Below, in pieces: positions 8,826 through 15,616 of a stretch of 64,000 nt of DNA. How positions within the stretch are numbered: the stretch's first letter is position 1; the number at the start of each line of letters is the position of its first letter. The DNA is taken from positions 248,001-312,000 of the forward strand of contig NZ_JACHJK010000004.1 in NCBI RefSeq assembly GCF_014203595.1, read 5' to 3'. This stretch comes from Streptomyces echinatus. GTDB lineage: Bacteria > Actinomycetota > Actinomycetes > Streptomycetales > Streptomycetaceae. The notes under the pieces are model-generated. The model saw only the letters and a list, made by a program, of their open reading frames with translations. It ran no database searches and was not told where the DNA came from. Both the position numbers and the translations under genes were made by a program.

Positions 8826-9986
8826 ATGAGTGAGACAGCAGCTGTGCCGACCACCGCCCTGCGCGCCCGCGCCGAGATCGATCTGGGCGCCCTGCGCGCC
8901 AATGTGCGGGCCCTGCGCGCCCGGGCGAAGGGCGCCGCCGTGATGGCCGTCGTCAAGTCCGACGCGTACGGCCACGGCGCGATCCCGTGTGCCCGCGCGG
9001 CACTCGAGGCCGGCGCGAGCTGGCTCGGCACGGCCACCGCCGAGGAGGCCCTCGCCCTGCGCGCGGCCGGGCTGACCGGGCCCGTGCTGTGCTGGCTGTG
9101 GGTGCCGGGCGGTCCCTGGCGGCAGGCGATCGAGGCCGACATCGACGTGTCGCTGAGCGGGATGTGGGCCCTGCGCGAGGTGACCGCCGCCGCCCGGGCG
9201 GCCGGCCGGGTCGCCCGCGTGCAGCTCAAGGCCGACACCGGGCTGGGCCGCAACGGCTGTCAGCCGGCGGACTGGGCCGAGCTGGTCGCCGCGGCGCTGC
9301 GCGCGGAGGACGAGGGGCTGGTCCGGGTCACCGGGCTGTGGTCGCACTTCGCGTGTGCCGACGAGCCGGGGCACCCGTCCATCACCGCCCAGCTCGACCG
9401 GTTCCGGGAGATGACGGCGTACGCCGAGGAGCGGGGCGTACGGCCCGAGGTGCGGCACATCGCCAACTCGCCGGCCACCCTCACCCTGCCCGAGACCCAC
9501 TTCGACCTCGTCCGCCCGGGCATCGCCATGTACGGCGTCTCGCCCAGCCCCGAGATCGGCACCCCGGCCGACTTCGGCCTGCGCCCGGTGATGACGCTCA
9601 GCGCCTCGCTGGCCCTCGTCAAGCGCGTCCCGGCCGGTCACGGGGTCAGCTACAGCCACCACTACGTCACCCCGGGCGAGACCACGCTCGGCCTCGTCCC
9701 CGTCGGCTACGGCGACGGCATCCCGCGGCACGCCTCGGGCGCCGGCCCGGTGCTGCTCGACGGCAAGTGGCGGACGGTCGCCGGACGGGTCGCCATGGAC
9801 CAGTTCGTGGTGGACCTCGGCGGCGACGAGCCCCCCGTGGGCACCGAGGCGGTGCTGTTCGGCCCGGGCGACCGGGGGGAGCCCACCGCCGAGGACTGGG
9901 CGCAGGCCTGCGGCACGATCGCGTACGAGATCGTCACACGCATCGGAACGCGCGTCCCGCGCGTCTATGTGAACGCGTCCATGTGA
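8826..9986 (+). CDS. alr: alanine racemase
   Basis: Alr interconverts L- and D-alanine with pyridoxal phosphate, supplying D-Ala for peptidoglycan. The 386-residue protein is fold-type III. The PLP lysine is Lys44 in AVVKSDAYGHG. The QLKADTGLGRNG segment, the HIANSPATL loop, the RPGIAMYG motif and the C-terminal beta-domain VGYGDGIPR, then MDQFVVDLG, are all in order. The catalytic tyrosine is in GVSYSHHYV. The ATG at 8826 follows a short G-rich leader. The downstream alpha/beta hydrolase begins 143 bp later. Confidence 0.96.
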   Translation: MSETAAVPTTALRARAEIDLGALRANVRALRARAKGAAVMAVVKSDAYGHGAIPCARAALEAGASWLGTATAEEALALRAAGLTGPVLCWLWVPGGPWRQAIEADIDVSLSGMWALREVTAAARAAGRVARVQLKADTGLGRNGCQPADWAELVAAALRAEDEGLVRVTGLWSHFACADEPGHPSITAQLDRFREMTAYAEERGVRPEVRHIANSPATLTLPETHFDLVRPGIAMYGVSPSPEIGTPADFGLRPVMTLSASLALVKRVPAGHGVSYSHHYVTPGETTLGLVPVGYGDGIPRHASGAGPVLLDGKWRTVAGRVAMDQFVVDLGGDEPPVGTEAVLFGPGDRGEPTAEDWAQACGTIAYEIVTRIGTRVPRVYVNASM

Positions 9987-10129
9987 ACGGGCAAGAAGCC
10001 GGGTAACCCGGCGCGGACCGGCTACCCGGAACACCCGTAACACCGGTCACAGGGCAGCACCAGCAGCACAGCAGCACCATCCGTTTCATCACCCAGGGCG
10101 AACTGCAGTACGGCGAAGAGGAGCGGTAC

Positions 10130-11398
10130 GTGAGCGAGAGCAGCGCGGAGGCCGTGGCGGACCTCGTCGCCTCGGCGGCCGTCGCCTCCGCCGCGGAGGC
10201 GACGGCCGGGAGCTGGCGCAAGGCGACCGGCATCGCCGGTGCCGCGATAGGCGTGCTCGCCGCGGGCGCGGCGGCGGGCGTCGCCATCGAGCGGATGACG
10301 GTCGGCCGCGGGGTGCGCCGCAAGGCGCGGCTGGCGCTGGACTCGGCGGGACCGTACGGCACCCTGCGCGGCACCCCCGGCAAGGCGTACGCCGACGACG
10401 GCACCGAGCTGTACTACGAGGTCGACGAGGCCGAGCCCGACCCGGGCCCGAACGTCTCGCCCCGCCGGCGCCGGCTCTTCGGCCGCAAGGCGCCCGCGCC
10501 GGTCACGGTCGTCTTCTGCCACGGCTACTGCCTCAGCCAGGACTCCTGGCACTTCCAGCGGGCGGCCCTGCGCGGCGTCGTGCGGACCGTGCACTGGGAC
10601 CAGCGCAGCCACGGGCGGTCCGGGCGGGGCGTGGCCCAGACCCGGGACCGGGCGCCGGTCACGATCGACCAGCTCGGCCGCGATCTGAAGGCCGTGCTCG
10701 ACGCCGCCGCCCCGGACGGGCCGCTGGTGCTGGTGGGCCACTCGATGGGCGGGATGACGGTGATGGCCCTCGCCGCCCTGTACCCCGAGCTGATCCGGGA
10801 CCGGGTCGTCGCCACCGCCCTCGTCGGCACGTCGTCCGGGCGGCTCGGCGAGGTCAACTTCGGGCTCCCGCTGGCCGGCGTCAACGCGGTGCGCCGGATC
10901 CTCCCCGGTGTGCTGAAGGCGCTCGGGCAGCAGGCGGAGCTGGTGGAGAAGGGGCGCCGGGCCACCGCCGAGCTGTTCGCCGGGATCATCAAGCGGTACT
11001 CGTTCGCGGGGCGGGACGTCGACCCGGCGGTGGAGCGGTTCGCGGAGCGGATGATCGAGTCCACGCCGATCGACGTGGTCGCCGAGTTCTACCCGGCCTT
11101 CACCGACCACGACAAGACCGAGGCGCTCGGCTGTTTCCAGGACATGCCGGTGCTGGTGCTGGCCGGCGTGCGGGACCTGGTGACGCCCAGCGAGCACAGC
11201 GAGGCCATCGCCGACCTGCTGCCCGACGCCGAGCTGGTGCTCGTGCCGGACGCCGGGCACCTGGTGATGCTGGAGCACCCGGAGGTGGTCACCGACCGCC
11301 TCGCCGACCTGCTCACCCGCGCGGGTGCGGTGCCCGCAGGGGCTACCGTAAGTGGCTATGGAACGACCAGCAGCACCAGCAGTGCACGAGGCCGCTGA
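10130..11398 (+). CDS. alpha/beta hydrolase with N-terminal membrane anchor
   Basis: A 422-residue hydrolase. An Ala/Gly-rich hydrophobic segment (about 33-55, ending VAIERM) looks like a membrane anchor. The alpha/beta fold starts near residue 120 with VVFCHGYCLSQDSW (oxyanion loop). The nucleophile is Ser205 in GHSMGGM, and the catalytic His is in DAGHLVMLEHP near the end; the acid is probably in the AGVRDLVTPSEH segment. The substrate is unknown. The GTG start follows GAAGAGGAG at good spacing. The 3' end overlaps the tsaE start by about 41 nt, which implies translational coupling. This alr-hydrolase-tsaE order is typical of actinomycetes. Confidence 0.88.
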   Translation: MSESSAEAVADLVASAAVASAAEATAGSWRKATGIAGAAIGVLAAGAAAGVAIERMTVGRGVRRKARLALDSAGPYGTLRGTPGKAYADDGTELYYEVDEAEPDPGPNVSPRRRRLFGRKAPAPVTVVFCHGYCLSQDSWHFQRAALRGVVRTVHWDQRSHGRSGRGVAQTRDRAPVTIDQLGRDLKAVLDAAAPDGPLVLVGHSMGGMTVMALAALYPELIRDRVVATALVGTSSGRLGEVNFGLPLAGVNAVRRILPGVLKALGQQAELVEKGRRATAELFAGIIKRYSFAGRDVDPAVERFAERMIESTPIDVVAEFYPAFTDHDKTEALGCFQDMPVLVLAGVRDLVTPSEHSEAIADLLPDAELVLVPDAGHLVMLEHPEVVTDRLADLLTRAGAVPAGATVSGYGTTSSTSSARGR

Positions 11399-11876
11399 GA
11401 TCCGGCTGACGATCACCTCGCCCGAGCAGATGCGGGAGCTGGGCCGCCGGCTGGCCAAGCTGCTGCGCGCGGGCGACCTGGTGATGCTCAGCGGGGAGCT
11501 CGGCGCGGGCAAGACCACCCTGACCCGCGGGCTCGGCGAGGGGCTCGGCGTGCGCGGCGCGGTCACCTCACCGACGTTCGTCATCGCCCGGGTGCACCCC
11601 TCCCTCGGCGACGGCCCGCCCCTCGTCCACGTGGACGCCTACCGGCTCGGCGGCGGCCTGGACGAGATGGAGGACCTGGATCTCGACGTCTCGCTGCCCG
11701 ACTCGGTGATCGTCGTGGAGTGGGGCGAGGGCAAGGTCGAGGAACTGACCGACGACCGGCTCCAGGTCGGCATCCACCGCGCCGTGGGGGACACGACCGA
11801 CGAGGTGCGGCAGGTGACCCTGGCCGGGCTGGGGGAGCGCTGGGCCGAAGCCGGCCTGGAGACGCTGACCGGCTGA
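11358..11876 (+). CDS. tsaE: tRNA threonylcarbamoyladenosine biosynthesis ATPase TsaE
   Basis: TsaE is the ATPase that supports TsaB-TsaD in making the t6A modification at position 37 of ANN-decoding tRNAs. The Walker A motif GELGAGKTT is at residues 46-54, followed by TSPTFVIARVH and HVDAYRL, both family hallmarks, and VIVVEWGEGK. The protein has 172 residues. The ATG at 11358 is chosen; a GTG six bases earlier (11352) is equally possible. It starts inside the hydrolase gene. tsaB and tsaD follow within 3 kb. Confidence 0.94.
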   Translation: MERPAAPAVHEAAEIRLTITSPEQMRELGRRLAKLLRAGDLVMLSGELGAGKTTLTRGLGEGLGVRGAVTSPTFVIARVHPSLGDGPPLVHVDAYRLGGGLDEMEDLDLDVSLPDSVIVVEWGEGKVEELTDDRLQVGIHRAVGDTTDEVRQVTLAGLGERWAEAGLETLTG

Positions 11877-11999
11877 GACCTCGTACCGACAAGGCGTCGG
11901 CAACATATTGCGCAGGACGTACCGGGCGTGGTGACATGGTAGCCAGCCCGTAGTGAGGTGTGCCTGACTTCGCCCGCCCCCGCACGTCAGGAGGCGTCC

Positions 12000-12167
12000 A
12001 TGACCGCAGGCCGGCCCCAGGAGCAGCCCCGGCCCGCCGTGCCCGCCGGGGTGTCCATGCACGATCTGCTGGCGTCGTGCGCGGCGGCGGAAGCGGTCTC
12101 CCGGCCACCGCGGACCCCGGAGCCGGAGGCCTGCGAACCGGTGGAGGACCGCCCCCGGGCGGCGTGA
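12000..12167 (+). CDS. small protein of unknown function (55 aa)
   Basis: A 55-codon gene with a good ribosome site (CAGGAGG, 6 nt before the ATG). The product is Pro/Ala/Glu-rich, acidic and probably disordered, apart from a central amphipathic stretch, VSMHDLLASCAAAEAVS, at about 18-34. It has no signal peptide, metal motif or membrane segment. It lies between tsaE and the convergent YkuD-like gene, 123 bp after tsaE. Clean third-position GC bias and the strong ribosome site are the main support. Function is unknown. Confidence 0.55.
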   Translation: MTAGRPQEQPRPAVPAGVSMHDLLASCAAAEAVSRPPRTPEPEACEPVEDRPRAA

Positions 12168-12204
12168 GCGCCTCCCGGGGCCGCGCGCTCCTCCCGCGGA
12201 GCGC

Positions 12205-12762
12205 TCAGCGGATCACGACCACCGGTACGCCGATCGTCGCGAACTGCCACATCGCGTCGCCGTCCGTGCGCGCCTCACGGATGCCGCCCGTCTTCACGCT
12301 CGGGTCGGCCATCGCGCCCGAGCCGTTGCCCACCACGGCGCTGAACCCGATCACCACCTCGTTCACGCTGGTGAACCGCACGACGTGCTCGACGGGAAGC
12401 CCGTCGGTGCCGGTCGCCGTGTTCGAGCGGGAGGTGACCCAGTAGATGCCCGGCGGCGGGTCCACGCTGCCCGGGCGTACCTCGAAGGTGTGCCGCACCC
12501 TGTTCCCGGGGGTGACCAGCCAGACCCGGTCGTCGTCCACCGAGTACACGACCCGTTCACCCGTTCCGGAGTTCCCCGGCAGCGCCGTCGGGTTGTGCCG
12601 GTCCCGGGGGGCCTTCCGCGCGGCCGCCGCGGACGCGCTCGCCGCCGGATCGCCGCGCAGGCTCGCCGGAACGGTCGCCTGGGCCTGGAGGGCAAGGAAT
12701 CCGACCGTTCCCAGAGCCGCCGCGGCAAGGCCGGCCACGATCCCCGAGCTGGTCCCTGCCAC
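12205..12762 (-). CDS. membrane-anchored protein with degenerate L,D-transpeptidase-like C-terminus
   Basis: A 185-residue protein with one N-terminal membrane segment (about 8-30, GIVAGLAAAALGTVGFLALQ) and an Ala/Ser linker. The outside domain of about 115 residues runs from RVVYSVDDDRVWLVTPG to the C-terminus. Its end, KTGGIREARTDGDAMWQFATIGVPVVVIR (157-185), resembles the YkuD catalytic region (SHGCIR..., D-A, G-T-P-V-V-V). However, the catalytic Cys is Gly160, and no HG motif is visible upstream. I therefore infer a YkuD fold without transpeptidase chemistry, but a different fold is possible. The GTG at 12762 is chosen because AGGTGG lies just upstream and it directly precedes the membrane segment. 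Confidence 0.65.
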   Translation of the reverse strand: MAGTSSGIVAGLAAAALGTVGFLALQAQATVPASLRGDPAASASAAAARKAPRDRHNPTALPGNSGTGERVVYSVDDDRVWLVTPGNRVRHTFEVRPGSVDPPPGIYWVTSRSNTATGTDGLPVEHVVRFTSVNEVVIGFSAVVGNGSGAMADPSVKTGGIREARTDGDAMWQFATIGVPVVVIR

Positions 12763-12863
12763 CTGCGCCCACCTCTGTTTCGCGCCATATGTCGTACTTC
12801 GTACAGACCGTAGCAGCCGGTGACCCTCCGTCCGGGTCGGCCGTGCGCGAGCCGCGGGCGCCG

Positions 12864-12878
12864 TAGGCTGTTCGCGTG
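12864..12878 (+). promoter_or_regulatory. -10 element giving a leaderless tsaB start
   Basis: TAGGCT at 12864-12869 stands 6 nt before the tsaB GTG (12876-12878), the usual geometry for leaderless mRNAs in Streptomyces. No clear -35 hexamer is visible. Confidence 0.4.
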
Positions 12879-13532
12879 CTCTTGCTCGCTCTGGATACCG
12901 CCACACCCGCCGTCACCGTCGCGCTGCACGACGGCACGGACGTCATCGCCTCGTCCAGCCAGGTGGACGCGCGCCGGCACGGGGAGCTGCTGCTGCCGGC
13001 CGTCGACCGGGTCCTCACCGAGGCCGGGCTGAAGCTGGAGGCCGTCACCGGGATCGTCGTCGGCACCGGCCCCGGCCCCTACACCGGCCTGCGCGTCGGC
13101 CTCATGACCGCCGACACCTTCGGCCTCGCGCTCGGCGTCCCGGTGTACGGCGTGTGCACCCTGGACGGCCTCGCCTACGCCGCCGACATCGAGAAGGGCC
13201 CCTTCGTCGTGGCGACCGACGCCCGGCGCAAGGAGGTCTACTGGGCGACGTACGCCGACTCCAGCACCCGGCTCACCGACCCGGCCGTCGACCGCCCGGC
13301 CGACATCGCCGAGCGGGTCGCGGGGCTCCCGGCGGTCGGCGCGGGCGCCCTGCTCTACCCGGACACGTTCCCGAGCGCCTACGAGCCCGAGCACGTGTCC
13401 GCCGCCGCCCTCGCCTCGCTCGCCGCCGGGAAGCTGGCCGCGGGCGAGGAGCTCCCGGCGCCCCGGCCGCTGTACCTGCGCCGGCCGGACGCCCAGGTCC
13501 CCAAGAACTACAAGGTGGTCACCCCCAAGTGA
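12876..13532 (+). CDS. tsaB: tRNA threonylcarbamoyladenosine biosynthesis protein TsaB
   Basis: TsaB is the inactive ASKHA paralogue that partners TsaD in t6A synthesis. The 218-residue protein starts LLALDTATPAVTVAL and has the conserved GTGPGPYTGLRVGL segment (about 63-76) and the VATDARRKEVYWATY strand. The C-terminal PLYLRRPDAQVPK tail is typical of actinobacterial TsaB. It overlaps rimI by 4 nt (GTGA), so translation is coupled. Together with rimI and tsaD it forms a compact operon. Confidence 0.95.
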   Translation: MLLLALDTATPAVTVALHDGTDVIASSSQVDARRHGELLLPAVDRVLTEAGLKLEAVTGIVVGTGPGPYTGLRVGLMTADTFGLALGVPVYGVCTLDGLAYAADIEKGPFVVATDARRKEVYWATYADSSTRLTDPAVDRPADIAERVAGLPAVGAGALLYPDTFPSAYEPEHVSAAALASLAAGKLAAGEELPAPRPLYLRRPDAQVPKNYKVVTPK

Positions 13533-14080
13533 CGGCACCGGAAACCCCCCGACTGCGCGAGATGCGCTGGTGGGACATCGACCCGGTCCTGGAGCTGGAG
13601 AAGGACCTGTTCCCCGAGGACGCCTGGTCACGGGGCATGTTCTGGTCCGAGCTGGCCCACTCCCGGGGCCCCGAGGCCAACCGCCGCTATCTCGTGGCCG
13701 AGTCCGCCGGCCGCATCGTCGGCTACGCCGGCCTCGTCGCCTCCGGCGACCAGGCCGACATCCAGACGATCGCCGTGGCCCGCGACCACCAGGGCACCGG
13801 CCTCGGCGCCCGCCTGCTGGTCGAGCTGCTGCGCGCGGCGACCGCGTTCGAGTGCCACGAGGTGATGCTCGAGTGCCGGGTCGACAACGTCCGCGCCCAG
13901 AAGCTCTACGAGCGCTTCGGCTTCGTCCCCATCGGCTTCCGGCGCGGCTACTACCAGCCCGGCAACGTGGACGCCCTGGTGATGCGCCTGACCACAGGAC
14001 CCGACAGCGGCCCGGCGGCCTCCGACGGCGGCCCCGCCGCGGGTTCTCCCTCCGTGCAAGGAACCGACAACAATGACTGA
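13529..14080 (+). CDS. rimI: ribosomal protein S18 N-alanine acetyltransferase
   Basis: A GNAT acetyltransferase of 183 residues that acetylates the N-terminal alanine of ribosomal protein S18. Motif A is [20 protein letters not shown] (about 76-95) with the acetyl-CoA pyrophosphate loop HQGTGLG. The family pattern [18 protein letters not shown] and the closing [15 protein letters not shown] are present. The start GTG overlaps the tsaB stop, and the gene ends 8 bp inside tsaD. The last 30 residues form a Gly/Ser/Pro-rich tail not found in the minimal enzyme. Confidence 0.92.
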   Translation: MTAPETPRLREMRWWDIDPVLELEKDLFPEDAWSRGMFWSELAHSRGPEANRRYLVAESAGRIVGYAGLVASGDQADIQTIAVARDHQGTGLGARLLVELLRAATAFECHEVMLECRVDNVRAQKLYERFGFVPIGFRRGYYQPGNVDALVMRLTTGPDSGPAASDGGPAAGSPSVQGTDNND

Positions 14081-15158
14081 CGAACCCCTCGTCCTCGGCA
14101 TCGAGACCTCCTGCGACGAGACCGGCGTCGGCATCGTCCGCGGCACCACCCTGCTGGCGGACGCCATCGCGTCCAGCGTCGACGAGCACGCCCGCTTCGG
14201 CGGTGTCGTCCCGGAGGTGGCGTCCCGGGCACATCTGGAGGCGATGGTCCCCACCATCGACCGCGCGCTGAAGGAGGCGGGGGTCAGCGCCAAGGACCTG
14301 GACGGCATCGCGGTCACCGCCGGTCCCGGCCTCGCGGGCGCCCTGCTCGTCGGCGTCTCCGCCGCCAAGGCCTACGCCTACGCCCTCGGCAAGCCCCTGT
14401 ACGGCGTCAACCACCTCGCCTCGCACATCTGCGTGGACCAGCTGGAGCACGGCCCGCTGCCCGAGCCGACGATGGCCCTGCTGGTGTCCGGCGGTCACTC
14501 CTCCCTGCTGCTGTCCGAGGACATCACCTCCGACGTCCGTCCGATGGGCGCGACCATCGACGACGCGGCCGGCGAGGCCTTCGACAAGATCGCCCGCGTG
14601 CTGAACCTGGGCTTCCCGGGCGGCCCGGTCATCGACCGGTACGCGAAGGAGGGCGACCCCGGGGCGATCGCCTTCCCGCGCGGTCTGACCGGCCCGCGCG
14701 ACCCGGCGTACGACTTCTCCTTCTCCGGCCTGAAGACCGCCGTGGCCCGCTGGATCGAGGCCCGGCGCGCGGCCGGCGAGGAGGTCCCGGTCCGTGACGT
14801 CGCCGCCTCCTTCCAGGAGGCCGTGGTCGACGTGCTCACCCGCAAGGCCGTCCGCGCCTGCAAGGACGAGGGCGTGGACCATCTGATGATCGGCGGCGGT
14901 GTGGCGGCCAACTCCCGGCTGCGCGCCCTCGCCCAGGAGCGCTGCGAGGCGGCCGGCATCCGGCTGCGGGTGCCGCGCCCCAAGCTGTGCACGGACAACG
15001 GCGCGATGGTGGCCGCGCTGGGCGCCGAGATGGTCGCCCGCAACCGCGCCGCGTCCAGCTGGGACCTGTCGGCCGACTCCTCCCTGCCGGTGACGGATCC
15101 TCATGTCCCCGGCCACGACCATGTGCACGAGGTCAGCAAGGAGAACCTCTACTCGTGA
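14073..15158 (+). CDS. tsaD: tRNA N6-adenosine threonylcarbamoyltransferase TsaD
   Basis: TsaD transfers the threonylcarbamoyl group to A37 of tRNA. The 361-residue protein has the ASKHA signature [14 protein letters not shown] at 7-20. The metal-binding histidines lie in NHLASHI, with the conserved [16 protein letters not shown] upstream. [26 protein letters not shown] and the [11 protein letters not shown] motif follow. The ATG lies within the rimI 3' end, and the stop overlaps the GTG of the next gene (GTGA), so four genes are translationally linked. Confidence 0.96.
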   Translation: MTDEPLVLGIETSCDETGVGIVRGTTLLADAIASSVDEHARFGGVVPEVASRAHLEAMVPTIDRALKEAGVSAKDLDGIAVTAGPGLAGALLVGVSAAKAYAYALGKPLYGVNHLASHICVDQLEHGPLPEPTMALLVSGGHSSLLLSEDITSDVRPMGATIDDAAGEAFDKIARVLNLGFPGGPVIDRYAKEGDPGAIAFPRGLTGPRDPAYDFSFSGLKTAVARWIEARRAAGEEVPVRDVAASFQEAVVDVLTRKAVRACKDEGVDHLMIGGGVAANSRLRALAQERCEAAGIRLRVPRPKLCTDNGAMVAALGAEMVARNRAASSWDLSADSSLPVTDPHVPGHDHVHEVSKENLYS

Positions 15159-15412
15159 CCGTCGCCCTGATGTGGGAGGCCCGGGCCGTCGAGGGCCGCG
15201 GCGGGGAGCTGCTGGCCTGGGTGCGGGAGCAGCGGCTCGCCGCCGAGCCGCTGCGCCGCGAGACCCTGCGGGCGCCGCAGGACCGGGTGCTGGTCATCAC
15301 CTGGTGGGACGCGCCGTACGACGCCGAGCTGCCCGAACTGCCCGAGCCGGACGGCACGCTGGTGACGCGGGCCGTGCACCGCTGGCGGTTCGAACCGGTG
15401 GCCGACGGCTGA
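15155..15412 (+). CDS. small ABM/dimeric alpha-beta barrel-like protein
   Basis: An 85-residue protein whose GTG overlaps the tsaD stop, making it the last gene of the tsaB-rimI-tsaD operon. It opens [23 protein letters not shown] and has a later strand [10 protein letters not shown], a beta-alpha-beta pattern seen in antibiotic-biosynthesis-monooxygenase-like barrels. There are no catalytic residues I can assign. Its translational coupling to tsaD suggests co-expression but not function. Confidence 0.7.
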   Translation: MTVALMWEARAVEGRGGELLAWVREQRLAAEPLRRETLRAPQDRVLVITWWDAPYDAELPELPEPDGTLVTRAVHRWRFEPVADG

Positions 15413-15414
15413 GG

Positions 15415-15444
15415 TTGAAGCATCCGGCCGGACTGCGCTATGAT
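15415..15444 (+). promoter_or_regulatory. promoter of the candidate small RNA
   Basis: TTGAAG (15415-15420) and TATGAT (15439-15444) are spaced by 18 bp, a good match to the housekeeping promoter. The -35 begins 3 bp after the stop of the preceding gene. Transcription would start near 15450, and no protein gene follows on this strand. Confidence 0.6.
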
Positions 15445-15449
15445 CATCA

Positions 15450-15605
15450 CACAGCGAACGGCCGGAACACCGGCCCGGACGCAGTGCGTTGGTGGTCCAA
15501 GGAAAGACGCCCCGCTTCCTGCGGGGAAATGCAGGTGCAAGGCCTGCCCGGCGCTCCACTCGAACATCCCGCCTCCGGGTTTCCGGAGGCGGGATGTTCG
15601 CGTTG
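15450..15605 (+). ncRNA. candidate orphan small RNA with cobalamin-riboswitch-like core
   Basis: About 155 nt bounded by a housekeeping promoter and a strong terminator. It can fold into GGCCGG-AACA-CCGGCC (near 15460), CCCCGC-TTCCT-GCGGGG (near 15509-15527), GCAGG-TGCAAGG-CCTGC, and the terminator stem. The run GGTCCAAGGAAAGACG..., then GGGGAAATGCAGGTGCAA and CCTGCC, resembles the GGTnCC / AAGGgAA / GGGAA-stem-GGTGCgA order of the cobalamin riboswitch core. The match is partial and by eye only. Nothing on the plus strand follows; the next gene is convergent. It may be an orphan riboswitch-derived RNA, another structured RNA, or antisense to the GH3 mRNA end. Confidence 0.5.
15561..15600. terminator. 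strong terminator, 18-bp stem
   Basis: CGAACATCCCGCCTCCGG pairs perfectly with its complement across a 4-nt loop (15579-15582). It ends the small RNA on the plus strand and lies 17 bp past the GH3 stop on the minus strand, so it may serve both. Confidence 0.85.
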
Positions 15606-15616
15606 CCGCCCCGCCG

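Noticed and set aside
12363..15128. 921-codon minus-strand open frame
   Set aside because: It lies opposite tsaB, rimI and tsaD, which have clear family motifs. Its composition is the typical antisense shadow of high-GC coding sequence, rich in Arg, Gly, Val and Ala with no domain.
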